Below, in pieces: positions 16,248-24,879 of a stretch of 64,000 nt of DNA. Source of the DNA: Pleurocapsa sp. CCALA 161 (GTDB lineage Bacteria; Cyanobacteriota; Cyanobacteriia; Cyanobacteriales; Xenococcaceae); the NCBI RefSeq assembly GCF_003003995.1, contig NZ_PVWF01000012.1:1-64000 (forward strand), written 5' to 3'. Below the pieces are notes generated by a model, which was not told the origin of the DNA, ran no database searches, and saw only the letters and a program-made list of their open reading frames with translations. Positions within the stretch are counted from its first letter, which is position 1. Every line of letters begins with the position of its first letter. Both the position numbers and the translations under genes were made by a program.

Positions 16248-16364
16248 TTAATAATTGCTAACTTCCTTAATTATCCGTTCCAGTTTCCCACCAGGACAAA
16301 CACCAGTAAAGAAAGGATGATTGTCTAGTATTTCTGTCAGTTCTTGGTTTGATGCACCGCTAGA
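16248..16364 (-). pseudogene. Remnant of a gene 3' end
   Basis: An open stretch of 38 codons with natural-looking composition (ASNQELTEILDNHPFF, GVCPGGKLERIIKEVSNY) and a stop at 16248, but no start codon; a stop lies just upstream in frame. It looks like the tail of a lost gene in the gap between the dGTPase gene and the SWIM operon. The parent family is not recognised. Confidence 0.35.
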
Positions 16365-16470
16365 TTAATAGTTTCACCTAGTTGCGAAGAATCGTGACTG
16401 GGTTTTTTGTTGGAGACGCGATCGCTTTTTCAAGGTAATTTTGTTCCCATTTCGGTCAAAATTTATTTCT

Positions 16471-17730
16471 TCAAATTCTCCTATCATAAATTACTTCTAA
16501 AGATGATGAGCCAAAATACGTTTTATATTCTTGCATTGCAAATGAATCCATCATTCCTGCAAGATAATCTATTACTACTCGTTTTTGCGTTCTCTCTTTA
16601 TCTTCTTCTTGAGATTGACTGATAATCGATCTTAATTCAGGAGGTAATAATAAACTATTTTTATTGAATTTTGGATCTGTATAGACTTCAAAAAGACCTC
16701 TAATAATTCGTTCTCCTTGCTTCTCATAAAGTTGAACGTGATTTTTTCGTAAGAGTGCTTTAAATACTAACTTTTTAAGTCCTTCTGCTAATTTACTCAA
16801 GCTCTTGTATCCAAGCTCTTTTGCTCCAGTCTTAGATTCGACAATGCCAATATCACTTATTAATTTGTGAACAATATTTGAGGTTATTTTTTTTCTCAAA
16901 ATAAATGAATATTCTTCTGATGTATCAAGCCTATTTGCTCCCCATGCAGCGTCTCTCGCATCTGTAGCTATTTCATTAAATATTTCACTAGCTTCGTTAA
17001 ATGATTCATTAATTTTAAATTCATACATCATTTCGCTTAATGTAATAAAGCCAGAGCTAAGAGCATCTTCTAAATCGTGAGCAGCATAAGCAATTTCATC
17101 AGCTAAATCCATTATTTGAGCATCAATACTCTTTTGAATATCTGGAAGCTTTTTATTGGCAATCTCTTGTTTCAAGAAATAATAATCTTCATCGTATAAA
17201 AACTTTTTAACACCATCTATTCTTTTGTCAAAATATTTAGTAACTCCAAAAAGAGTTCTTAAAGTCAAATTAAGTCCAGGATAAGAGGAGTGTTTTTTTT
17301 CTAAATAACGAAGAATTCTAAAAGTTTGAGCATTTCCCTCATAACCACCAATATCTTTAGCTAAATCATTTAAGACTTCTTCTCCTGCATGACCAAAAGG
17401 CGGATTTCCAAGATCGTGTGCTAGAGAACAGGTTTCAGCAATCACTGGATGCTCTAAATTCAAGTCAGAAGCTATACTTCGAGCAATTTGGGCGACTTCT
17501 AAGCTATGAGTTAGTCTATTTCTATAAAAATGGGTAGAATCTACGCCTAACAATTGCATTTTGCCTTGCAAACGACGAAAAGAAGAGGAATACAAAACCC
17601 TACCGTAATCTCTAGCATATTCATCTCTGTGTTCGTCATTACAACTTTCATGCTCTCTATAATTGAAATGTTGAATTTTTTTTTCTAAATCTTTAGCAAA
17701 AGCAATTACCTCCCGATCAAAGCGACTCAT
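16471..17730 (-). CDS. dgt: dGTP triphosphohydrolase-like HD protein
   Basis: About 419 residues with the HD-domain order of dGTPases: FRRLQGKMQLLG, then RLTHSLEVAQIARSIA (first His), then ETCSLAHDLGNPPFGHAGE (HD pair and following His), then DLADEIAYAAHDLEDAL (last Asp). The family splits dGTP into deoxyguanosine and triphosphate; bacterial members tune dNTP pools, and some starve infecting phages. I chose the ATG at 17730 because AAGGGAG lies 11 bases before it; an in-frame ATG ten codons upstream (17760) is possible. It has no obvious operon partner, and the AT-rich flanks with decayed gene pieces suggest an acquired cargo gene. Confidence 0.88.
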   Translation of the reverse strand: MSRFDREVIAFAKDLEKKIQHFNYREHESCNDEHRDEYARDYGRVLYSSSFRRLQGKMQLLGVDSTHFYRNRLTHSLEVAQIARSIASDLNLEHPVIAETCSLAHDLGNPPFGHAGEEVLNDLAKDIGGYEGNAQTFRILRYLEKKHSSYPGLNLTLRTLFGVTKYFDKRIDGVKKFLYDEDYYFLKQEIANKKLPDIQKSIDAQIMDLADEIAYAAHDLEDALSSGFITLSEMMYEFKINESFNEASEIFNEIATDARDAAWGANRLDTSEEYSFILRKKITSNIVHKLISDIGIVESKTGAKELGYKSLSKLAEGLKKLVFKALLRKNHVQLYEKQGERIIRGLFEVYTDPKFNKNSLLLPPELRSIISQSQEEDKERTQKRVVIDYLAGMMDSFAMQEYKTYFGSSSLEVIYDRRI

Positions 17731-17760
17731 CAAAAAATACTCTCCCTTAATAATTTTCAT

Positions 17761-18296
17761 TTCCTACTGCGTCAGCCCATAACGCTCGATTAGCTTTGCT
17801 AATGCCAACTTTCAAGTTCATCTTGATATCAAATATTCATTGGTGATGAAATTTCGTCGCAGATACTATGGACTTCACTTCAATCTTCGACATTAATTTT
17901 TTAAACCGGTGTGATATAGATCAATATAAGAGAGAGATCGCTCCTCTACGGTAAGATAAAAACAGCCTCAATTTATTATTGTCTACATCAAAGAAACAAT
18001 AAATGTTAAGCTGTTTGTCGTGCTTGTTGCTATTATTTGTTGTTGTTCTCAAGAAAATTAGTGAAGGTCAGTTGTCATTGTAGTAAGGCCATCGCATTGC
18101 TCTGAGTAATCTGTCAACAATGGCAAATAATTTTTAGCGTTTGTTGAAAATAACATTAACCTCTGTCTTTTTGGTTGAAGCTTTTCTCAGCTGAAGAATG
18201 CTCAAAATCAACTTATAGCGATCGTCTGATTCATGTAAGAGATGCCATGAACTGAGTTTTCATTTACTTAATTGTCTATTTTCAAGATAGGTCTAA
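17761..18296. other. Intergenic, no gene recognised
   Basis: More than 500 AT-rich bases between the divergent dGTPase and wHTH-like genes. All frames are short and interrupted. I see no clear RNA gene, repeat or strong terminator. It must hold the promoters for both neighbours. Confidence 0.5.
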
Positions 18297-18383
18297 AATG
18301 ACAACCATACCGCAACATTAGAAGATTATGGATTATCTCAGAATGATATGTATGATTTATCAACTCATCTAGAAGAGGATTAA
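18297..18383 (+). pseudogene. Gene 3' remnant before the wHTH-like gene
   Basis: 28 codons open between an in-frame TAA and the TAA at 18381 (TLEDYGLSQNDMYDLSTHLEED), ending directly before the ATG of the next gene as co-translated pairs do. There is no usable start. It looks like the tail of a lost upstream partner. Confidence 0.35.
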
Positions 18384-18656
18384 ATGACAAACATTTTAGA
18401 ATATAAATTAACACCCAACTTCTTAGAGATTATCGCTAAAAGCAAAGGCAAAGCTAACTGGTATAGCTTAGAGCAAAGAATGGGAAAATTGAAAGGTTAT
18501 GGTGAATATCCTGCTTTATATATGACTGGTGAGTTAATAAAGCTCGGTTATATTAATGAATTACCCACTCAAGAAGATAGTAGATATCCCACATTTGAAA
18601 TTACTAAATCTGGTTTAGATTTTTTAGAAGAAAGTAAAATTAAAGAAATGAGCTAA
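18384..18656 (+). CDS. Small winged-helix-like protein
   Basis: A 90-residue protein. The pattern of helices followed by a short strand pair (SLEQRMGKLKGYGEYPALYMTGELIKLGYINEL, then YPTFEITKSGLDFLEES) resembles a small winged-helix DNA-binding fold of the restriction-control or PadR-like kind. ATG at 18384 directly follows the stop of the decayed upstream frame. It converges with the AAA ATPase gene. Exact function unknown. Confidence 0.55.
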   Translation: MTNILEYKLTPNFLEIIAKSKGKANWYSLEQRMGKLKGYGEYPALYMTGELIKLGYINELPTQEDSRYPTFEITKSGLDFLEESKIKEMS

Positions 18657-18664
18657 AATCTTTG

Positions 18665-21010
18665 TCAAAATGCCCAGTAATTTTCTGCTTGATATTCATC
18701 TGATTGGGGATTAAAAACTTCCTCGATTTTTTCTTTGGGCTGATATTCAACTTCATCCTGTTGAGCTTCTTTGCCTCGGATGGAGTTGACAATTTGGAGA
18801 ACTTCTTTTGGCTTCATTTCTGGCCAGAAGGTTGGTTCTTTCTCGATTAGGTTACTAGTATCCTTACTTGAAACAGGCTTGCAGAACTTTCTAGCTCGGT
18901 TTTCAATTGCCATGACCTTTTCGACATTTCTTTCAAATAAGGGGATTTCTTGGATTGTGAAATCTAATAAAGTTTCATAGTCAATCATTAATGGCTGTTT
19001 ATCTAACTTCCTAATTGTCTCTTGAATTCTCGTTAGGCAGTAGTACATTTTATCAATTTTTTCGGCTTGTTCTGGGAGATCGACCATTGCTTGTGAGACT
19101 ATAGCATCTAGGTTATCTAGATTAATTGTTCTTAGAGACTTTTCTTGGGCGATCGCTGAATATCCCTGGTTAATAATTTGGTTTAAATTTTTATTTAGTT
19201 GTGATATTTCTTGACTGTATAGATTATCAGTTTCTTTTGCTTCAAGCAATTGTCCATATAATTCATCTATTTGCTCGGCAAGTTGTGGTAGTTCTTGCAT
19301 AATCTTGTTTATCTCGGCATCTAGATTGGAAAAGTTGATTTGATGTTTAACGAAGTCAGAGGAAGCTCCGTCGTTCCATATGCGGAGCGGTATCCTTGAG
19401 GACGGCGGAGTCTCTCTGATTTGTTTGCTGTATCCTGATTGAATAAATGGAATTAAGGCTTCTAAATATTTATATAGTTGGGCTTCAAGTTTCCGACGAG
19501 CCTTGATGCGTTCGATAAATTTAGTCTTATAGCTTTTCTCTACCACAGCAGCAATCTCTGAGCCAGTGTATTTGATACTTTCGTCAATTAATTCGCGCCA
19601 CTGTATATTAGTGAGGATATTTTTTTCATAACGACTGTCATATTTTTTAAGATAGATTTGAAATATTTTTTGGCGCTCTATTGGTTGAGGAAAACCTACA
19701 TAAAATATTTCGCTAAATCGACCACTACGAATCAACTCAGGTGGTAAAGTATCCAATCTATTGAGGGTAGCGAGGACAAAACATTGTGCTTGCTTTTCCT
19801 GAAGCCAGGTTAAAAAGACCCCAAGGGTTGTAGCTGATTTTCCTTCAAGATCTTTTCCTGGAAACACCTTATCAAGTTCATCGATATAAACTATGTTTGG
19901 CGCGTTTGCTTCGCATAATTCTAAGATTCGAGCTAAATAAGAAGCTCCAAGATCCTTAATTTTTTCTACTGGAATATGGATCATTGGCATGGCTAGTCTT
20001 TGTTGCAGTACTTTGGCAACTAAACTCTTACCGGCTCCTGGTACACCTACTAAGACATATCCCTGTGGTCTGGGGATATTGTATTTCTGCTGGTCGGCAG
20101 CGAACTCGATTTCAAGGTTATCAATGTACTGTTTTAGTATATCCATACCGCCAACTTCGTTTATTTCTGGGGGTGGCAAAAAGCTCAATCCTAAATCTTT
20201 AAGTTTTTTTTGTTTATATTCAAGTAGTCCATCAATATAGTTTTGAACTGAATTATTGTTTTTTAGGGAATTAGTGATATTTTCGATTCCCCAATTTAGT
20301 TCGGGGGCAGTCATTCCTGTTAGGATATGCTTTGCTTTGTCGGTTAGATGATTTTTGTCGCTATCTTTGAGCTTGAGTTTGGCAAATTTTTCTTTGAGTA
20401 AGTCGGCAACTTCATCGGCAGAGAGATAGGGAAGTCTGACTGTAGGGGCAATATCTTCAAACTGCCATTCGCTATTGGAACTACCCAAAATAATTAGGTA
20501 AAAATCTTTTTCCCGACGTGATTTTTGTGTCAATCTAATCATCCAGGTTTTGATCTGCTCAAATTGAAATACATCGAGGGTTTTAGAACTGATTAGCTGG
20601 TTGATATTTTCGATGATAAATATACCGCGATCACTTCTTTCGGAGACATTTGTTAAGGTAGTGATGATATCTTCAAAGCTTTGGGCGGTATATGTTTTTG
20701 TCGGAGAGCTTGTTAAAGTTTTCTGGTCTTGTAACCTCTTAGTGAGGCTTGAAATATTGCGGTTAGCTGTTGGGGAATGCTCTAAATCTTTATCTATATA
20801 GTCTCCTAAATATTTATGATTTGTTACAGTATTTTCGCGAAAGATTACCTTGCTTGCGGTGGATTTCGACAGATTCCAAAAGTTGATTGGCAAATCAAAA
20901 AAAGAGCTAAGGTCTTTGACGATATCGTCTAGTCCTATTGCTCTTTCTTTGAGGGACAGATTGAGGAATATTGTTCGGTTACTTAATAATTGTTCTTCAA
21001 TCTTAGCCAC
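18665..21010 (-). CDS. AAA+ ATPase, Ycf46-like
   Basis: A 781-residue protein. Residues 1-270 look like a degenerate AAA domain (FIIENINQLI, LIILGSSNSEW) and residues 280-510 are an active one: GVPGAGKS Walker A (322-329), IVYIDELD Walker B (373-380), LATLNRLD sensor and RSGRF arginine finger (428-432). This tandem layout is that of Ycf46-like proteins of cyanobacteria and plastids. The C-terminal 270 residues are helical and coiled-coil. Residues about 527-548 (TPPSSRIPLRIWNDGASSDF) come from a dispersed repeat inserted in frame. It ends the conjugation operon and starts five bases after the preceding stop, so it may power secretion or DNA processing where no VirB11 is found. Confidence 0.8.
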   Translation of the reverse strand: MAKIEEQLLSNRTIFLNLSLKERAIGLDDIVKDLSSFFDLPINFWNLSKSTASKVIFRENTVTNHKYLGDYIDKDLEHSPTANRNISSLTKRLQDQKTLTSSPTKTYTAQSFEDIITTLTNVSERSDRGIFIIENINQLISSKTLDVFQFEQIKTWMIRLTQKSRREKDFYLIILGSSNSEWQFEDIAPTVRLPYLSADEVADLLKEKFAKLKLKDSDKNHLTDKAKHILTGMTAPELNWGIENITNSLKNNNSVQNYIDGLLEYKQKKLKDLGLSFLPPPEINEVGGMDILKQYIDNLEIEFAADQQKYNIPRPQGYVLVGVPGAGKSLVAKVLQQRLAMPMIHIPVEKIKDLGASYLARILELCEANAPNIVYIDELDKVFPGKDLEGKSATTLGVFLTWLQEKQAQCFVLATLNRLDTLPPELIRSGRFSEIFYVGFPQPIERQKIFQIYLKKYDSRYEKNILTNIQWRELIDESIKYTGSEIAAVVEKSYKTKFIERIKARRKLEAQLYKYLEALIPFIQSGYSKQIRETPPSSRIPLRIWNDGASSDFVKHQINFSNLDAEINKIMQELPQLAEQIDELYGQLLEAKETDNLYSQEISQLNKNLNQIINQGYSAIAQEKSLRTINLDNLDAIVSQAMVDLPEQAEKIDKMYYCLTRIQETIRKLDKQPLMIDYETLLDFTIQEIPLFERNVEKVMAIENRARKFCKPVSSKDTSNLIEKEPTFWPEMKPKEVLQIVNSIRGKEAQQDEVEYQPKEKIEEVFNPQSDEYQAENYWAF
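19365..19411. repeat. Dispersed palindromic repeat in AAA ATPase gene
   Basis: Inverted arms CTCCGTCG...CGGCGGAG flank GCGGAGCGGTATCCTTGAGGA, part of the vocabulary of the other dispersed repeats. It is translated in frame as a Ser/Pro/Arg-rich insert in the coiled-coil part of the ATPase. Confidence 0.6.
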
Positions 21011-21014
21011 GGTT

Positions 21015-22616
21015 TTATCTTTCCATATTGTTACTTTTAACCTTATTGTTCCCAGTTAATGCTGGTTCTTGTTCTTTTGTGGGTAAATATTGGCTGAATG
21101 TCGATCGTGGTTTTGCTGCGGCGGCTTCCTGTGCTGATTTGGCTGGAGTACTAGCAGCTATTTCATTTTTTCCTATAGCCTGGGGAATTTTTGGCATAAA
21201 ACCGCCAGTGATTTCTTCATTTAGCCGTAAATCTTCTTTGAGATAGCCAAGGTCTTCTTTCTGGGCGGAATTTAAATTACTAGATTTTATTTTTGTGCCA
21301 AATCCCGTGTTAGTTGCCTGTAGCAGTAGATTACTAGATTTATCCTTGAGAAAATAATCATTTCCTCGTCGTGAGATCGAATAATCCTCGGTTTCTAAGG
21401 TTTGATTGCGTTTTTTAGGAGGAAGCTCGGAGTTAAATAGATTAATAATTGAGCTACCAGCCTCATTTAGCTTTATGGATTCTTGAACATTTGCTTTTGC
21501 GGGTATATTTACCTGGGCTTGAGTGAGATTATTTCCTAAAAATGCTGTCTGTTTTTGAATCTCAGAATTTCCAGGATTATTTCCTGCCAGACTGGTAAGA
21601 GTGTTGCTTACTACTGAGGTTCCGCTAACTTCAGCTTTTGACGAGCCTACACCTGCTGGATTAACTATTGATGTAGCTTGGTTTGGATAAAGATCTGCTT
21701 CATCTAAGAGCATGGATTTTTCGCCATTCTTTTCTTGGTAGAAGGCTAGTTTTTGTTCGGGAGCGAATTTATTGGTTAAAATTTTTCCTTGATCGTCAGC
21801 TTCTAATAGGGTGGTTTTATCCTTGTCATCTCCAGTCACCTTCATTCCCGCCAGTTCGGGAACAACTTCTCCTGGTTTACTATTTTTACCTTTAACCATG
21901 GCACCAATATCAGCAGTAGCGATTTTGGAGTGGTTTACTAGTTTTTTGCCACCATCATAGATTTTTTCTCGGTTTTTCCAGACTGCTTCAATGGCAATCG
22001 GGGCGATTACCGATCCAGCTAGAACAGCAATACCTACTGGTCCACCAGCTAGTGCTACGCCGCCTGTGGCTAAAATTCGTCCAGTATTAGCAAGCTTGGC
22101 AACTTTTACAGCTTTATAGGCAGTATTGGCGGTTTTTGCTCTTTTGGCAACGATTTCAGCATTTTTAGCCATTCCTAATGTTTTGGCAAAGCGACCGGCT
22201 CGTCCAACATTTTTGACTTTACTTAGGGTATTGCCAAGCTTGGCAGCCTTGCCGAGTGAGCGCGTTTTGCTGGCAGCTTTACTCAGTCCACGACTGGTTT
22301 TTCCCTTAAAGATCCGACTAATGCCTCTGGTTTTATTTCCCAGGCGTTGGGTAATTTTTTTGTCATTTGGCAGATAATCGCTTAATTGCTCCAATCGGGA
22401 ATCTTTTTTTTGATTTTGACGACTCTTGTTTTGATCCAGAAGTCCTTTGACTCCTTCTAAGGCTGCTTTGGTCAACATTTGGAGCAGCATTGCTACAGTC
22501 GCAGCCATAGCAGCCTTTGACTTTATAGATTCTTGAATTGAATCACTGGTATATTTTTGCGCTGCTCTTTGAGCTTCGCTGCTTTCTTGTGGATTTACTT
22601 GTGGTGTTATACTCAT
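21015..22616 (-). CDS. Conjugation-operon protein with hydrophobic segments
   Basis: A 533-residue protein of unknown family. Residues 30-60 form a hydrophobic helix (AAMAATVAMLLQMLTKAALEG); residues 60-170 are very basic with repeated short motifs (SLGKAAKLGNTLSKVKNVGRAGRFAKTLGMAKN); residues about 175-210 are strongly hydrophobic and Gly-rich (GGVALAGGPVGIAVLAGSVIAPIAIEAV), like a membrane hairpin or pore helix. The rest is polar. It lies in the transfer operon after VirD4 and the 98-residue protein. It might be a secreted effector or a membrane-interacting transfer factor. Confidence 0.6.
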   Translation of the reverse strand: MSITPQVNPQESSEAQRAAQKYTSDSIQESIKSKAAMAATVAMLLQMLTKAALEGVKGLLDQNKSRQNQKKDSRLEQLSDYLPNDKKITQRLGNKTRGISRIFKGKTSRGLSKAASKTRSLGKAAKLGNTLSKVKNVGRAGRFAKTLGMAKNAEIVAKRAKTANTAYKAVKVAKLANTGRILATGGVALAGGPVGIAVLAGSVIAPIAIEAVWKNREKIYDGGKKLVNHSKIATADIGAMVKGKNSKPGEVVPELAGMKVTGDDKDKTTLLEADDQGKILTNKFAPEQKLAFYQEKNGEKSMLLDEADLYPNQATSIVNPAGVGSSKAEVSGTSVVSNTLTSLAGNNPGNSEIQKQTAFLGNNLTQAQVNIPAKANVQESIKLNEAGSSIINLFNSELPPKKRNQTLETEDYSISRRGNDYFLKDKSSNLLLQATNTGFGTKIKSSNLNSAQKEDLGYLKEDLRLNEEITGGFMPKIPQAIGKNEIAASTPAKSAQEAAAAKPRSTFSQYLPTKEQEPALTGNNKVKSNNMER

Positions 22617-22618
22617 GG

Positions 22619-22915
22619 CTATTCTCCTATTCCTAAAGTTTCGTTGAGGTCTGATAGAGCATGAAGCTGCCCGATTCGATTGATTAATACCATGTTTTCT
22701 GTGTGAGCGTAGGCGACGTGTTGACTGTCGTTTCCATCAAATAGCCACAGCAAAATATCTGGTTTAAATTTTTCTGGACGAGAATTATTGACCGTAATCT
22801 GAAAATTCTCGATTTTCACTAGTAGTCCGACATGATCGTGAATTTCCACGACGTTTGGCACGTAGTTTGCTGGAAAGTCGGGATAATCTATAGTTTGATA
22901 ATTTATTTGTTCCAT
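22619..22915 (-). CDS. Small hypothetical protein of the transfer operon
   Basis: A 98-residue, acidic, beta-rich protein (VPNVVEIHDHVGLLVKIENFQITVNN, then DILLWLFDG). There is no signal peptide or membrane segment. It lies between VirD4 and the 533-residue protein, two bases before the latter, so it is co-expressed with them and could be a chaperone for its neighbour. Family not recognised. Confidence 0.6.
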   Translation of the reverse strand: MEQINYQTIDYPDFPANYVPNVVEIHDHVGLLVKIENFQITVNNSRPEKFKPDILLWLFDGNDSQHVAYAHTENMVLINRIGQLHALSDLNETLGIGE

Positions 22916-22957
22916 TGTTTTTAGTTTTTTTTAATAGTTTTTTAGGAGATAGAACGT

Positions 22958-24868
22958 TTAGGCCGCCTCGGCTGTTTGTAGAGGGAGAATTATTTTGGCA
23001 AGCTCGTCGCGATCGATAAGCATTTGGCGCATGACTTCATCAGCATCAGCATTGTTTAACTGCTGATTTTTGCGCTTGCTCATTACGCTTTTTACAACTG
23101 AATCCCAATTGGCTGTTGACCATACTTGATGGGCAATTTCTTCTTGGCGAATCTCCATTGTTTTGAGGATGGGCATGTAAGCTTCTTCTCCTCGTTCAAA
23201 ATTGGGATTGAGAATAATGCAGCGTCCAGTTTTCATTCTCATAATTTGAGCTGGTTCAAATAGGTGTTTTTTCTGCTGTTGAGTATTGCTGCCGCTGGTG
23301 CTGCTGCCGCCACTTTTAGCTCTAGATCTGCTTATAGATGACGATTTAGTGGTAATTTCAGTTTCTCCTAGCATTTCGCTAAATGTTTTGGCGCTTTCGA
23401 GTTCTTGGGGGTTGAAGATTATTTTGGTGGCGCAGTTACCAAAGATGGTTCTAGCCACCTCTTTGCCGTAAGTTTTTTCTAGCTGTGGCAGATGTTGGAC
23501 TCCTAAGATGCCGCAAAAGCCCATTTCACGACCTTCTGCTAGTAAGTTAACCAAAGACGGCAACCGTATGGTGGCAACTTCATCAAGTAGGGTAATTAGG
23601 GGATCTTTGCGCTTAACTTTGCCGTAGATATTGTTCCGAAGGAACATGTGCATTGTTGAGGCAAGGACTGGGGATACTACTTCTCGATTGATATTATCTA
23701 GTCCAAAGATAATTAGTCTTTTACCTTCAATACGTTCAGGGAGATCGGATTTGCCGATCAAGGCAGCAACAAAGTCTTTTTTTATAAAGTTTCTAAATAC
23801 TGCTGAGGCGGTTGAGACGATACCAGCAATGGTTTTCTCGGCATCTTTGACAGATATTGCCTGATTAAACGGTATTCCCGTCCAGGCTGAAATTATCCCG
23901 GCTTCTTTAGCTTGGGCTAGTCTTTTAGCGACATCGGGCAAGGCGATGATTGCTTGGGTAGTCATTAGATCGTCAAAGCTTTTAGCTAGTTCATTGGGCT
24001 TACCTGATTCGTCGCCAAAACGTTGGGCATCTAGTTTTACTAATAATTTTGGGACTGCTTTAGTTAGTAGCAGCGCTCCTTCAATGAAGGCATTTCCTGC
24101 ACTTTCAAAAAACTCATCTTTTTTACTATCGCCAATATTTGTGTTGGCATTGATTGTTTTGCCTAATTGCCCAGCGGCGATCGAGTCCTCTTCATCGCGA
24201 ATAAATTCGGTGGGGTTACAGGTACAAGATTCAGGGTATCCAGGAGCTAATATGTCTACCTGATAGCCTCTGGCAACTGCATAGGCAGCAAGGCGAGATG
24301 ATTGTTCTGGGTATTTGAAATCATAAAGAGCAATGGGAAAGCCTTGATCTACTGCCGAACGAGCTAGAGGATCTGCTGCTGAGAAAGTTTTTCCCGAACC
24401 AGCCGAACCGCCAATAAATACCCCTCTTTGGGCATCAGGAATATAAAACGTCGCCATATCTCGATCGCTCTTGGGTTTGGGTTCACCTTTTTCTTGTTTT
24501 GCTGGAGTAACCTTGACGGGGTTTTTCCAGCCCATTTTTTCCCAGTTAGCGTCACGTTTTTTTCTAACGTCAGGGTCGAGATTTATATAAAGAGAGACGC
24601 TATTGCGAGTAGGATTGGCGATTTGCTTCTTGGCTTTTTTCCTCGCCATGGCAATTTCAGCCGATCCTCCCCACTCAGAATTAGCCAGCTTATTTGCTTT
24701 TCGATCGGGAGCTAAGTTTAACAGAACGATACCAAATATCCCCAAAGCAATGAGAATATTTGTGCCATTTGCCCAGGTAAGTAAATTCTCCTTCTTGGGA
24801 ATACTTATTGATGGTAACTGAGCGATTATCGCCTGATGGATCAATCCTTCTTTGACTAAATAGTTCAT
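22958..24868 (-). CDS. virD4: VirD4/TraD-type coupling protein
   Basis: A 636-residue membrane ATPase that links the relaxosome to the secretion channel. It has an N-terminal membrane segment (about 36-53, TNILIALGIFGIVLLNLA), Walker A FIGGSAGSGKT (151-161), YDFKYPEQSS typical of VirD4 after the P-loop, and Walker B ITLLDEVATI (Asp429, Glu430) followed by the conserved GFCGILGVQHLPQLEKTYG and FGNCATKI. The length is normal. It lies downstream of the T4SS core genes, 12 bases from the previous stop. All ATPase motifs are intact, so the plasmid should be able to couple its relaxase to its own channel. Confidence 0.93.
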   Translation of the reverse strand: MNYLVKEGLIHQAIIAQLPSISIPKKENLLTWANGTNILIALGIFGIVLLNLAPDRKANKLANSEWGGSAEIAMARKKAKKQIANPTRNSVSLYINLDPDVRKKRDANWEKMGWKNPVKVTPAKQEKGEPKPKSDRDMATFYIPDAQRGVFIGGSAGSGKTFSAADPLARSAVDQGFPIALYDFKYPEQSSRLAAYAVARGYQVDILAPGYPESCTCNPTEFIRDEEDSIAAGQLGKTINANTNIGDSKKDEFFESAGNAFIEGALLLTKAVPKLLVKLDAQRFGDESGKPNELAKSFDDLMTTQAIIALPDVAKRLAQAKEAGIISAWTGIPFNQAISVKDAEKTIAGIVSTASAVFRNFIKKDFVAALIGKSDLPERIEGKRLIIFGLDNINREVVSPVLASTMHMFLRNNIYGKVKRKDPLITLLDEVATIRLPSLVNLLAEGREMGFCGILGVQHLPQLEKTYGKEVARTIFGNCATKIIFNPQELESAKTFSEMLGETEITTKSSSISRSRAKSGGSSTSGSNTQQQKKHLFEPAQIMRMKTGRCIILNPNFERGEEAYMPILKTMEIRQEEIAHQVWSTANWDSVVKSVMSKRKNQQLNNADADEVMRQMLIDRDELAKIILPLQTAEAA

Positions 24869-24879
24869 GGCTTGTTCAC